In this document: positions 28,226 to 35,790 of the stretch, one piece after another | Layout of the letters: each line of letters opens with the position of its first letter | Numbering within the stretch: position 1 is the stretch's first letter | Origin: Mesorhizobium sp. ES1-4 | Lineage (GTDB): Bacteria > Pseudomonadota > Alphaproteobacteria > Rhizobiales > Rhizobiaceae | Reading direction: 5' to 3' | Assembly: GCF_020164745.1 (NCBI RefSeq) | Contig: NZ_JAIUGV010000001.1 | Location: forward strand, 434,001-498,000 | DNA: 64,000 nt | Position numbers and translations under genes: made by a program | Notes under the pieces: generated by a model | Seen by the model: only the letters and a program-made list of their open reading frames with translations | Database searches by the model: none | Told to the model about the DNA's origin: nothing

Positions 28226-29856
28226 GCTTCCACCGCCCTGCCCTTGAGCGCGAACAGGCCGCGCGGGCGCTTCTGGATGAAAAGGATGATCAGCACCAGC
28301 ACGACGATCTTGCCGAGCACGGCGCCGGCGTAGGGCTCGAGGACCTTGTTGACGATGCCGAGCGAAAAGGCGCCGACCAGCGTGCCCCAGAGATTGCCGA
28401 CGCCGCCGAAGACGACGACCATGAAACTGTCGATAATGTAGCCGCGGCCGAGATTGGGCGAGACGTTGTCGATCTGGCTGAGCGCGACACCGGCAATGCC
28501 GGCAATTCCGGATCCCAGCGCGAAGGTCAGCGCGTCGACCCACGGCGTCCTGATGCCCATCGAGGCGGCCATACGCCGGTTGGCGGTGACGGCGCGCATC
28601 TGAAGCCCCCAAGGCGTGCGCTTCATCACGTAGAGCAACATGCCGAACACGGTGAGCGCGAACACCAGGATCCACAGACGGTTCCAGGTGATGGCCAGTT
28701 GTCCGACGTCGAAGGAGCCGGACATCCAGGATGGATTGCCGACCTCCTGGTTGGTCGGCCCGAAGATCGAGCGCACCGCCTGCTGCAGGATGAGCGAGAC
28801 GCCCCAGGTCGCCAGCAGCGTCTCCAGCGGCCGGCCGTAGAGAAAGCGGATCACACCGCGCTCGATGACAAGGCCGACGAACGCCGCGACCAGGAAGGCA
28901 AGCGGCAGCGCCATCACCAGCGACCAGTCGAACAAAGCTGGAAAGGATGTGCGGATCACCTGCTGGACGACGAAGGTCGTGTAGGCGCCGAGCATCACCA
29001 TCTCGCCATGCGCCATGTTGATGACGCCCATGACGCCGAAGGTGATGGCAAGCCCGATCGCGGCCAGCAGCAGCACCGAACCCAGCGAAATCCCGTACCA
29101 GATGTTCTGGCCGGCATCCCACAAGGCCAACGTCGAATCGATGCTGGCGATCGCTGCCGTCGCCGCATCCTTGACCGCGCCGGACGCACTGGCTTCGACC
29201 GAAGTAAGCAGAGAAACCGCGTCGCGATCGCCGCGTGCGCCGATCAATGCGACCGCGGCGAGTTTGTCGGCCTCCGGCCTATCGGAAACAAGCACCGAGG
29301 CCGCGCGAGCCTGTTCGAGCTGGGCCTTGACGCTGGCCACGGTCTCACTGGCGATTGCCGTTTCCAACGGCTCGATATTGGCTGCGTCGGGCGTCTTGAA
29401 CATGGTATCGGCCGCGGCAATTCGCACCGTCGGGTCCTTGGCGCCAAGTGTCAGGGTACCCAGCGCATCGCGGATCACGCGGCGCAGCGTGTTGTTGACC
29501 TTTATCTTGGTAACGTCCTCCTTGGTCGCCTCGCCAGATGCTTCACCGCCCAGCGGATCGGAAAGCTGGACGCTGTCGCTGGCCTCTTTGCCGATGAACA
29601 CCAGGGAATCGGCCTTGCGGATGTAGAGGTTGCCGTCAGCCAGAGCCGAAAGCGGGCGTTCTACGGCGGCGTCACCAGTGGCCGTCAATTCATGGACGAC
29701 GGTTCCGATCTCCGAAAAGCCCTTGGCAGTGGCAAACTTGGCGATGATGGCGTGCAGATCGGATTCCGCGGCGCCCGATGACGACAGCGTCGCCAGCAGG
29801 AACAGCAGCATCAGGCCTGCGCGGATCAAGGTCATCGGTTTGGTTAACCCTTGCAA
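28222..29856 (-). CDS. urtB: Urea ABC transporter permease UrtB
   Basis: 544 residues. The first 230 are a signal peptide and a soluble, repeat-like helical extension (VNNTLRRVIRDALGTLTLGA region), a hallmark of UrtB that LivH lacks. The rest is a LivH-type permease: LAITFGVMGVINMAHGEMVM, LLATWGVSLILQQAVRSIFG and FMVVVFGGVGNLWGTLVGA. It lies 88 nt after urtA, with a long hairpin between. The permease pair UrtB/UrtC forms the membrane channel. Confidence 0.95.
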   Translation of the reverse strand: MQGLTKPMTLIRAGLMLLFLLATLSSSGAAESDLHAIIAKFATAKGFSEIGTVVHELTATGDAAVERPLSALADGNLYIRKADSLVFIGKEASDSVQLSDPLGGEASGEATKEDVTKIKVNNTLRRVIRDALGTLTLGAKDPTVRIAAADTMFKTPDAANIEPLETAIASETVASVKAQLEQARAASVLVSDRPEADKLAAVALIGARGDRDAVSLLTSVEASASGAVKDAATAAIASIDSTLALWDAGQNIWYGISLGSVLLLAAIGLAITFGVMGVINMAHGEMVMLGAYTTFVVQQVIRTSFPALFDWSLVMALPLAFLVAAFVGLVIERGVIRFLYGRPLETLLATWGVSLILQQAVRSIFGPTNQEVGNPSWMSGSFDVGQLAITWNRLWILVFALTVFGMLLYVMKRTPWGLQMRAVTANRRMAASMGIRTPWVDALTFALGSGIAGIAGVALSQIDNVSPNLGRGYIIDSFMVVVFGGVGNLWGTLVGAFSLGIVNKVLEPYAGAVLGKIVVLVLIILFIQKRPRGLFALKGRAVEA

Positions 29857-29869
29857 GGTTTGGAAATCG

Positions 29870-29901
29870 GCGTCCGGACGGTGGAGGAACCGTCCGGACG
29901 C
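29870..29901 (-). promoter_or_regulatory. Long perfect hairpin between urtA and urtB
   Basis: GCGTCCGGACGGT and ACCGTCCGGACGC are 13-bp perfect arms around a 6-nt loop, in the urtA-urtB gap. No T-run follows, so it is more likely an mRNA 3' end protector or partial attenuator that keeps the binding-protein message more abundant. Confidence 0.65.
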
Positions 29902-29943
29902 ACGCGGTCTTGGGCAGGGACCCGAAGGTCCGGCCCGGGAGGA

Positions 29944-31254
29944 TCAGTTCGTCCCCTTGCCGCCGCACTTGCCCGTGGCAACGTTGAAGTTGCCGCAGGA
30001 CAGAGGCTTGCGCCAATCGGAGATCAAATCCTTGGAGTCGGGCAGGTAGTCCGACCACTCGTCGCCCATCACCAGGCCGGGCGTACGCGACACCGTCTCG
30101 AACTGGCCGTCGGCCTGGATTTCGCCGATCAGCACTGGCTTGGTTATGTGATGGTTCGGCATCATCGTTGCATAGCCGCCGGTCAGGTTAGGCACCGAAA
30201 CGCCGATCATGGCGTCGATGACCTTGTCCGGATCGGTGGTGCCGGCCTTCTCGACCGCCTTCACCCACATGTTGAAGCCGATGTAATGAGCTTCCATCGG
30301 GTCGTTGGTGGTGCGCTTGTCGTTCTTGATGAACTTGTGCCAGTCGGCGATGAACTTCTTGTTCTCGGGCGTATCGACGCTCTCGAAGTAGTTCCAGGCG
30401 GCGAGATGACCGACCAGGGGCGCGGTGTCGAGACCGGCAAGCTCCTCCTCGCCGACCGAGAAGGCCATGACCGGAATGTCCTCGGCCTTGATGCCTTGGT
30501 TGCCGAGTTCCTTGTAGAATGGCACGTTGGCATCGCCATTGACGGTCGAGACGACAGCCGTCTTTTTGCCGGCCGAGCCGAATTTCTTGATCGCCGAAAC
30601 CTCGGTCTGCCAGTCGGCGAAGCCGAACGGCGTGTAGTTGACCATGATGTCCTCGGCAGCGACGCCCTTCGACTTCAGGTAGGCTTCGAGGATCTTGTTG
30701 GTGGTGCGCGGATAGACATAGTCGGTGCCTTCGAGCACCCAGCGCTTCACCGAACCGCCATCCTCGCTCATCAGATAGTCGACTGCCGGAATGGCTTGCT
30801 GGTTCGGCGCGGCACCCGTGTAGAAGACGTTGCGCTCGCTCTCCTCGCCCTCGTACTGGACTGGATAGAACAGGATGTTGTCGAGTTCCGAGAACACCGG
30901 CAGCACCGATTTGCGCGACACCGAGGTCCAGCAGCCGAACACCGCCGCGACCTTGTCCTTGGAGATCAGCTCGCGCGCCTTTTCGGCGAACAGCGGCCAG
31001 TTGGAAGCCGGGTCGACGACGACAGCTTCGAGTTTCTTGCCGAGCAGGCCGCCCTTGGCGTTCTGTTCGTCGATGAGCATCAGCATGGCGTCCTTCAGCG
31101 TCGTCTCCGAAATCGCCATGGTGCCCGACAGCGAATGGAGAATGCCGACCTTGATCGTGTCGTCCGCGGCCTTGGCCGGCGCGGACATCATCAGACCGGC
31201 GGCAACCACGCTCGCCGAGAACATTTTTGTTATTGTCGCGAAATTACCCCTCAT
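29944..31254 (-). CDS. urtA: Urea ABC transporter substrate-binding protein UrtA
   Basis: 436 residues: signal peptide MRGNFATITKMFSASVVAAG followed by an AKA cleavage site, then the periplasmic binding fold beginning DTIKVGILHSLSGTMAISE, with AVFGCWTSVSRKSVLPVFSE, NPFYPVQYEG-type LFYPVQYEGEESERNVFYTG in part and PMEAHYIGFNMWVKAVE. I chose the ATG at 31254, which has GGAG upstream; frames reach back to 31296. First gene of urtABCDE, which scavenges urea as a nitrogen source. A GCAC-N7-GTGC site just upstream suggests NtrC control. Confidence 0.96.
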   Translation of the reverse strand: MRGNFATITKMFSASVVAAGLMMSAPAKAADDTIKVGILHSLSGTMAISETTLKDAMLMLIDEQNAKGGLLGKKLEAVVVDPASNWPLFAEKARELISKDKVAAVFGCWTSVSRKSVLPVFSELDNILFYPVQYEGEESERNVFYTGAAPNQQAIPAVDYLMSEDGGSVKRWVLEGTDYVYPRTTNKILEAYLKSKGVAAEDIMVNYTPFGFADWQTEVSAIKKFGSAGKKTAVVSTVNGDANVPFYKELGNQGIKAEDIPVMAFSVGEEELAGLDTAPLVGHLAAWNYFESVDTPENKKFIADWHKFIKNDKRTTNDPMEAHYIGFNMWVKAVEKAGTTDPDKVIDAMIGVSVPNLTGGYATMMPNHHITKPVLIGEIQADGQFETVSRTPGLVMGDEWSDYLPDSKDLISDWRKPLSCGNFNVATGKCGGKGTN

Positions 31255-31278
31255 ACGAAGACTCCAAGCTGGTTGATT

Positions 31279-31293
31279 GCACCGCAACAGTGC
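31279..31293 (-). promoter_or_regulatory. Possible NtrC-binding site upstream of urtA
   Basis: GCAC-CGCAACA-GTGC matches the GCAC-N7-GTGC core of NtrC sites and lies 25-39 nt before the urtA start. No sigma-54 -24/-12 pair with correct spacing accompanies it, so the role is uncertain. Confidence 0.4.
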
Positions 31294-31470
31294 CATGCAA
31301 CCCCCATGCCAACCGCTGCGGCCCTGCCGGAATTTGGGGAATAGACAAACATTATCAGTTGGTTACTACATTAGATCGAAGCAAAACAAAGGGAACCGGT
31401 TAACAAATGGTTTGAGGGAATTTTACGCAGCGCACAAAGGCATTTGCCTAATTTTAGCTCAAAAAGACAA

Positions 31471-31496
31471 AGTGCCTAGATTTTGATCTAGGCACT
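31471..31496. promoter_or_regulatory. Perfect 10-bp inverted repeat in the urtA/31569 divergent region
   Basis: AGTGCCTAGA and TCTAGGCACT flank TTTTGA. The 314-nt AT-rich divergent region (31255-31568) holds this dyad and the NtrC-like site and no gene. The dyad is 73 nt before the secreted-protein gene and may be an operator for it. Confidence 0.4.
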
Positions 31497-31568
31497 CAGG
31501 CCGCAGATATCCGATGTTGCGGCACGGAATAAAAATGGGGCAAGCTCGCGTTTCAACCGAGCGACGTC

Positions 31569-31976
31569 ATGGCATCCCTGATTTCCCGCAGCCTTATCGG
31601 CATAGTGCTTCTGGCGGCTGCAACCGGGGCGGCACGGGCCGGCTTCAGCGATGGCAAGATGCCTGATGGCACCTATCACTGCGAAGTCTATCTGCTCGGC
31701 ATGTTCCTCAACCTTGGCGACATCACCATCAAGGGAAACGTCTATACGGGCCCTGTCACCTTCGGCACCGCTCAACAGGCTTATAATTATCAGATGGACG
31801 CAAACGGTGTGATCTCCTGGCTGGGCCCGCTGGGCGGTTACACCACCGGCGGCAACACGCTCTCGATGACCCAGGCGACGCTGGACGGCCAGAGCCCGCC
31901 CTCCTTCGACATTATCATGAAGCAGCCCGATGGCGCGTTCACCGCCTCGACCTGCACGAAGGGGGGCAATCAGTAG
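31569..31976 (+). CDS. Secreted hypothetical protein
   Basis: 135 residues; signal peptide MASLISRSLIGIVLLAAATG followed by AARA and a mature domain with two Cys (YHCEVYLLG and ASTCTKGG) likely to form a disulfide. The mature part is rich in Gly, Thr and aromatic strands (GNVYTGPVTFGTAQQAYNYQ, VISWLGPLGGYTTGG), pointing to a small beta-sheet domain. I do not recognise the family. It stands alone between urtA (divergent) and a pseudogene. Confidence 0.75.
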   Translation: MASLISRSLIGIVLLAAATGAARAGFSDGKMPDGTYHCEVYLLGMFLNLGDITIKGNVYTGPVTFGTAQQAYNYQMDANGVISWLGPLGGYTTGGNTLSMTQATLDGQSPPSFDIIMKQPDGAFTASTCTKGGNQ

Positions 31977-32067
31977 CTCTCCTGGCGTTGGCATCGCCTC
32001 GGTGCGGTCTCCACCTCTTCCGGCCTTTTCATGTCATCTCGATGTTGCCGAAGCTGGATAGGCAGCG

Positions 32068-32375
32068 GTGCGCCGTCACACCGCCGATGCGCTGGGTGCC
32101 ACCCCAATGGGCCTGCCGGACGGCGTCTATGGCGTCGACAAGGAAGGTGCCGGTCTGCCGAAGCTGCTCTTCACTTGCCCGCATGGCGCGGAAGCGACCG
32201 GCCCCTGCTTCACGCCGGACGGCACGCCCCTCTTCCTTTCGGTACAGCATCCTCCGAGGATGCCGAAACGCTCGACAAGGCGCAGTCCCTCTGGCCCGAC
32301 TTCAGGGATGGCCAACCGCCACGGCCGTCAGTTGTCGCCATCCGCCGCAAGGACGGCCAGCGGGTCGGGGCCTGA
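32068..32375 (+). pseudogene. Remnant of a PhoX/DUF839-type phosphatase
   Basis: The C-terminal end of a PhoX-like (DUF839) protein can be read in two frames. The first gives GLPKLLFTCPHGAEATGPCF and TPDGTPLFLSVQHP. Near 32250-32254 the reading shifts and continues SEDAETLDKAQSLWPDF and PPRPSVVAIRRKDG to a TGA at 32375. Both pieces fit consecutive parts of the family (CGPCFTPDG, VQHPGE, WPDF, PRPSVV). The N-terminal several hundred residues are absent. It is therefore a decayed fragment. Confidence 0.8.
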
Positions 32376-32383
32376 GGACGCGC

Positions 32384-32416
32384 AAAAAAAGCGCGGAACC
32401 GGGTCAGGTTCCGCGC
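32384..32416 (-). terminator. Rho-independent terminator of the GMC dehydrogenase unit
   Basis: On the minus strand GCGCGGAACC and GGTTCCGCGC pair perfectly around TGACCC, followed by seven T. It lies 18 nt beyond the GMC gene stop. Confidence 0.9.
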
Positions 32417-32434
32417 CAGCAGGCAGTCGGGAGG

Positions 32435-34006
32435 TCAAATGGTCTTGGCCGACATCTGTGCGGCGACGTAGTCGGCCTGGCGGATCGCCAGCGACACGAT
32501 GGTGAGCGTCGGGTTCTCGGCTGCACCCGTCGTGAACTGGCTCCCGTCCGACACGAACAGGTTCTTGATGTCGTGCGTCTGGCCGTGCTTGTTGACAACG
32601 CCGTCCTCCGCCTTCGCGCTCATCCGGTTGGTGCCCAGATTGTGGGTCGAGGGATAGGGCGGTGTCGGGAAGGTGCGCGTGGCGCCGACAGCATCGTAGA
32701 GCGCTGAGGCCTGCCTGTAGGCATGGTCACGCATCGCCGTATCGTTGGGATGGTCGTCGAAATGCACATCGGCGATCGGCATGCCGTGCTCGTCCTTCTC
32801 GTCGGCATGCAGCGTGATGCGGTTCTCTTCGCGCGGCATGTCCTCGCCGACGATCCACAGGCCGGCCATGTGGTCATAGTGGTCGAGCGCGGTGGTGAAG
32901 GAGCGCCCCCAACCACCGGGATTCAGGAAAGCCGCCATGAATGGCAGGCCAAGCGAGAGCGTCTCGAATTCGTAACCGCCGACGAAGCCACGCGATGGAT
33001 CATGGCGCGCCTCGTCGCGGATGATGCCGGCCATGGTGGTGCCGCGATACATGTGCACCGGCTTGTCGAAGATGGCATAGACCGAGCCTGTCGTATGCCG
33101 CATGTAGTTCTTGCCCACGTGCCCCGACGAGTTTGCAAGCCCGTGCGGGAACTTGGCCGATTCGGAATTGAGCAGCAGGCGCGGGCTCTCGATCGAATTG
33201 CCGGCGACCGCTACGATCCGGGCTTTTTGCTCCCGCAGCTTGCCGTCCTTGTCCGCATAAACGACGCCGGTGACCTTTCCCGAGGCGTCATGATTGATCT
33301 TGATCACCATGGCGTTCGGCCGGACTTCGAGATGGCCGGTCGCCTCGCCCTTGGGGATTTCGGTATAGAGCGTCGACCATTTGGCTCCCCATTTGCAGCC
33401 CTGGAAGCAAAACCCGGTCTGCTGGCAGGAATTGCGGTCGTCGCGTTCGACCGAGTTGATCGCCATGTTGCCGGTATGGCATTCCTTGTAGCCAAGCTTG
33501 TCGGCGCCGGCCTTCAGCACCTTGAAGTTGTTGTTCCCCGGCAACCGCGGCCAATCATTGGTGCCGGTGACGCCCATCTTGGCTTCCGCCTTGGCGTAGT
33601 AGGGCTCCATTTCGGCGAGCGTCACCGGCCAATCCAGAAGATTGGCGCCTTCCAGCTTGCCGTAGGTCGACAGCGTCTTGAACTCATGCTCCTGGAAGCG
33701 CAGCGATGCGCCCGCCCAGTGCGTGGTCGAGCCGCCGACCGACTTGACGATCCAGGCCGGCAGGTTCGGAAAATCCTTGGCCACGCGCCAATCGCCGGAT
33801 GTGGTACGCTTGTCCTTCCAGGCGAGCTGCGCGAACGAATCCCACTCGTCATTGACGAAGTCCTCATATTCGTGGCGTGCGCCGGCCTCGAGGATGACTA
33901 CGTCGATGCCCTTCTGCGCCAGTTCGTTGCCGAGCGTGCCGCCGCCGGCGCCGGAGCCGATGATGACGACCACGCCGTCGTTTTTCAGATCAAATGCTGC
34001 TGCCAT
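32435..34006 (-). CDS. GMC-family FAD dehydrogenase, large subunit
   Basis: 523 residues. The FAD-binding GSGAGGGTLGNELA starts at residue 18, the substrate-side ST/NHWAG region reads GGSTTHWAGASLRF, and the C-terminal GMC block holds STHNLGTNRMSAKAEDGVVN with the catalytic His, then SDGSQFTTGAAENPTLTIV. This is the layout of the membrane-bound gluconate/2-keto-gluconate/sorbitol dehydrogenase flavoprotein subunits; the substrate cannot be read off. The ATG at 34006 has GGGAGGAA upstream. It follows the Tat-exported small subunit by 46 nt; the cytochrome c subunit common in these complexes is missing here. Confidence 0.88.
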   Translation of the reverse strand: MAAAFDLKNDGVVVIIGSGAGGGTLGNELAQKGIDVVILEAGARHEYEDFVNDEWDSFAQLAWKDKRTTSGDWRVAKDFPNLPAWIVKSVGGSTTHWAGASLRFQEHEFKTLSTYGKLEGANLLDWPVTLAEMEPYYAKAEAKMGVTGTNDWPRLPGNNNFKVLKAGADKLGYKECHTGNMAINSVERDDRNSCQQTGFCFQGCKWGAKWSTLYTEIPKGEATGHLEVRPNAMVIKINHDASGKVTGVVYADKDGKLREQKARIVAVAGNSIESPRLLLNSESAKFPHGLANSSGHVGKNYMRHTTGSVYAIFDKPVHMYRGTTMAGIIRDEARHDPSRGFVGGYEFETLSLGLPFMAAFLNPGGWGRSFTTALDHYDHMAGLWIVGEDMPREENRITLHADEKDEHGMPIADVHFDDHPNDTAMRDHAYRQASALYDAVGATRTFPTPPYPSTHNLGTNRMSAKAEDGVVNKHGQTHDIKNLFVSDGSQFTTGAAENPTLTIVSLAIRQADYVAAQMSAKTI

Positions 34007-34052
34007 GGTTTCCTCCCATGAAATCAAATGAATGCGCTTGAGCGAAGTGGGG

Positions 34053-34583
34053 TCAGAGCCACTCGATGTCGCTGAAACCGCGCGCGATGTAGCCGCCCTT
34101 CGAGTAGGATTCGCCTTCGTAGCCGAAGATCGGCCAGACCTCTTTCTGATTGTAGAGGCTGACGACGAGGCCTCCGCGCACCGTCTGGAAGAAGGGCGAG
34201 CTCTCGATGTCCCGAAGCAGCGCCACACGCTGCTCTTCCCAGCCTAGCTGGCGGTAACCGCCGCTCCCGGCCTTCTTGTCGAGATCGGCGATGCCGTTTT
34301 CGATCAACTCCTTGTGAGCCGGATCCTTGCCGGCCATCTCGTCATGGCCCTTGACGGCAACGGCGTAATATTTGTCGGGAACCTGATCGTGCGGATAGAT
34401 GTCGCGCGCCACCTGGATCAGTGTCGCCATCGTCTCGGGCTTCAGGGACGAGGTTTCCAGCCCCCAGGCATGTTGCGGACTGATGACGGCACTGCCGGAA
34501 ATGACGAGCAGCGCGCCGACGCCGCCGCGTTTGAGAAGTTCGCGCCGTGAAAGCCCGGGCTTCCCCTCGTAGATCGTGACCAT
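34053..34583 (-). CDS. Tat-exported gluconate 2-dehydrogenase subunit 3-like protein
   Basis: 176 residues. The N-terminus has a twin-arginine signal, LSRRELLKRGGVGALLVISG, before QHAWG. The rest is the small-subunit domain (ATLIQVARDIYPHDQVPDKY, GWEEQRVALLRDIESSPFFQ, VWPIFGYEGESYSKGGYI). In known enzymes this subunit carries the folded GMC flavoprotein, which lacks its own signal, through the Tat pore. ATG 34583 has GGGAGGAA upstream. It sits directly before the GMC gene. Confidence 0.88.
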   Translation of the reverse strand: MVTIYEGKPGLSRRELLKRGGVGALLVISGSAVISPQHAWGLETSSLKPETMATLIQVARDIYPHDQVPDKYYAVAVKGHDEMAGKDPAHKELIENGIADLDKKAGSGGYRQLGWEEQRVALLRDIESSPFFQTVRGGLVVSLYNQKEVWPIFGYEGESYSKGGYIARGFSDIEWL

Positions 34584-34652
34584 ATATTCCTCCCTGCTTG
34601 CTGTTCGCACCCTTCGGGGTGCCGTTGCTGGCGCCGTGCGGCCGGCTGTACC

Positions 34653-35048
34653 CTATTGGAAGCGCCCCCCGCGCTGCAGGACCTCAATCTTGTAGCTGTC
34701 GGGGTCCTCGATGAAGAAAAATCGGGCGATCCGCGAACCGTCGCGGTTGAATTCGACGATCTTTTTCGGATTGAGGCCGAGTGCGCCCAGCCGATCGTGT
34801 TCGCCATCGAGGTCGGCGACCGAGACCGCGAGGTGACCATAGCCGTCGCCCAGCGCATAAGGCTCCGTACGCCCCTTGTTGACGGTCAACTCGACTTCGA
34901 AGGGCGCATCGGTATTGCTGAGGTAGATCAGCGTGAAGGTTTCGAAATCCAGCCGTTGGGCGACCTCTAGGCCGAATGCCTTCGTATAGAAATCGATGGA
35001 CCGGGCTTCGTCGAGAACCCGGATCATGGTGTGGATTGCCTTCGCCAA
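34653..35048 (-). CDS. gloA: Glyoxalase I (lactoylglutathione lyase) family protein
   Basis: 131 residues, starting at a TTG (35048) preceded by GCGGAG. It aligns with E. coli GloA: AIHTMIRVLDEARSIDFYTK, then PFEVELTVNKG, YGHLAVSVADLDG and DPDSYKIEVLQ. All four metal ligands (His, Glu, His, Glu) are in place, so methylglyoxal detoxification via glutathione is likely. It could also be a related VOC enzyme. It lies 69 nt ahead of the Tat subunit gene, possibly in the same transcript. Confidence 0.85.
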   Translation of the reverse strand: MAKAIHTMIRVLDEARSIDFYTKAFGLEVAQRLDFETFTLIYLSNTDAPFEVELTVNKGRTEPYALGDGYGHLAVSVADLDGEHDRLGALGLNPKKIVEFNRDGSRIARFFFIEDPDSYKIEVLQRGGRFQ

Positions 35049-35277
35049 ATCAGACTCCGCAGCTTGGTGCTTTCCACGGTGATTATGCGCGCCGGCGAAG
35101 AAAGGTGGTGGCAGCCGACTACCACGCATGGGGTTGGAAAAACGGATATGTCCCATCCCAAGGACGAAAGTCTGATTGCTGTTGACGACCTTCCGGTCGA
35201 TGATGGGACCGCAGGCAGTGTTCAAAGGCGCCGACCGCCCCGTCGGCGCCCAAGACCAACAAAAAAGGGAGGTAACG

Positions 35278-35577
35278 ATGTGCAGAGTCTTTGCCGCACA
35301 GGATCCGGAAGGCTATCGCCAGATCAACCGGTCGATCCGTATTGACGGACATTCGACCAGCATCCAGCTCGAGGCGACGTTCTGGGCCTTGCTTGACGAA
35401 ATCGCGGAAAGCCAGAACCTGACGACGCCGAAATTCATCTCAAAACTCTATGATGAAGCGATCGAGATCAACGGCGAGATCCCGAACTTCGCGTCGATGC
35501 TGCGCACCACCTGCGCACTCTATCTGCGCGGCCACCGGCCATCCATGGAGCAGATGCTGAAGCGCGAGGCCGCCTAG
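35278..35577 (+). CDS. Ribbon-helix-helix domain protein
   Basis: 99 residues. RSIRIDGHSTSIQLEATFWA gives the beta strand and first helix of an RHH DNA-binding domain, and LDEIAESQNLTTPKFISKLY the second part; the rest is helical and ends HRPSMEQMLKREAA. RHH_4-type proteins of this size are common in alphaproteobacteria and are presumed repressors. ATG 35278 has GGGAGGT directly upstream. No antitoxin-toxin partner is adjacent. Confidence 0.85.
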   Translation: MCRVFAAQDPEGYRQINRSIRIDGHSTSIQLEATFWALLDEIAESQNLTTPKFISKLYDEAIEINGEIPNFASMLRTTCALYLRGHRPSMEQMLKREAA

Positions 35578-35790
35578 CCTGACGCAATCCGCGGACAAGC
35601 ATGAAACGCTGTGAAATCCAGCAGATCATGCGCGGGGATCATGCGCATAGATCAGGAGCGACGCCGCGCCAAGCCCCGTCGCCTGGATCCTGACAGGCCT
35701 GCTTCGAAACGATCCCGGTAAAGCCAAGCGCACCGCGACGACGATTGGTGCAACGCGGCGCGTCCGGCGCCCGCGCCGCGCCTGAAACGT

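Noticed and set aside
26318..28333. 671-codon open frame opposite urtD, urtC and urtB
   Set aside because: Covers three recognised transporter genes on the other strand; no start signal or homology.
31270..31296. Sigma-54 promoter upstream of urtA
   Set aside because: TGGCAC is present on the minus strand, but the following TTGC is 3 nt too close for the -24/-12 spacing.
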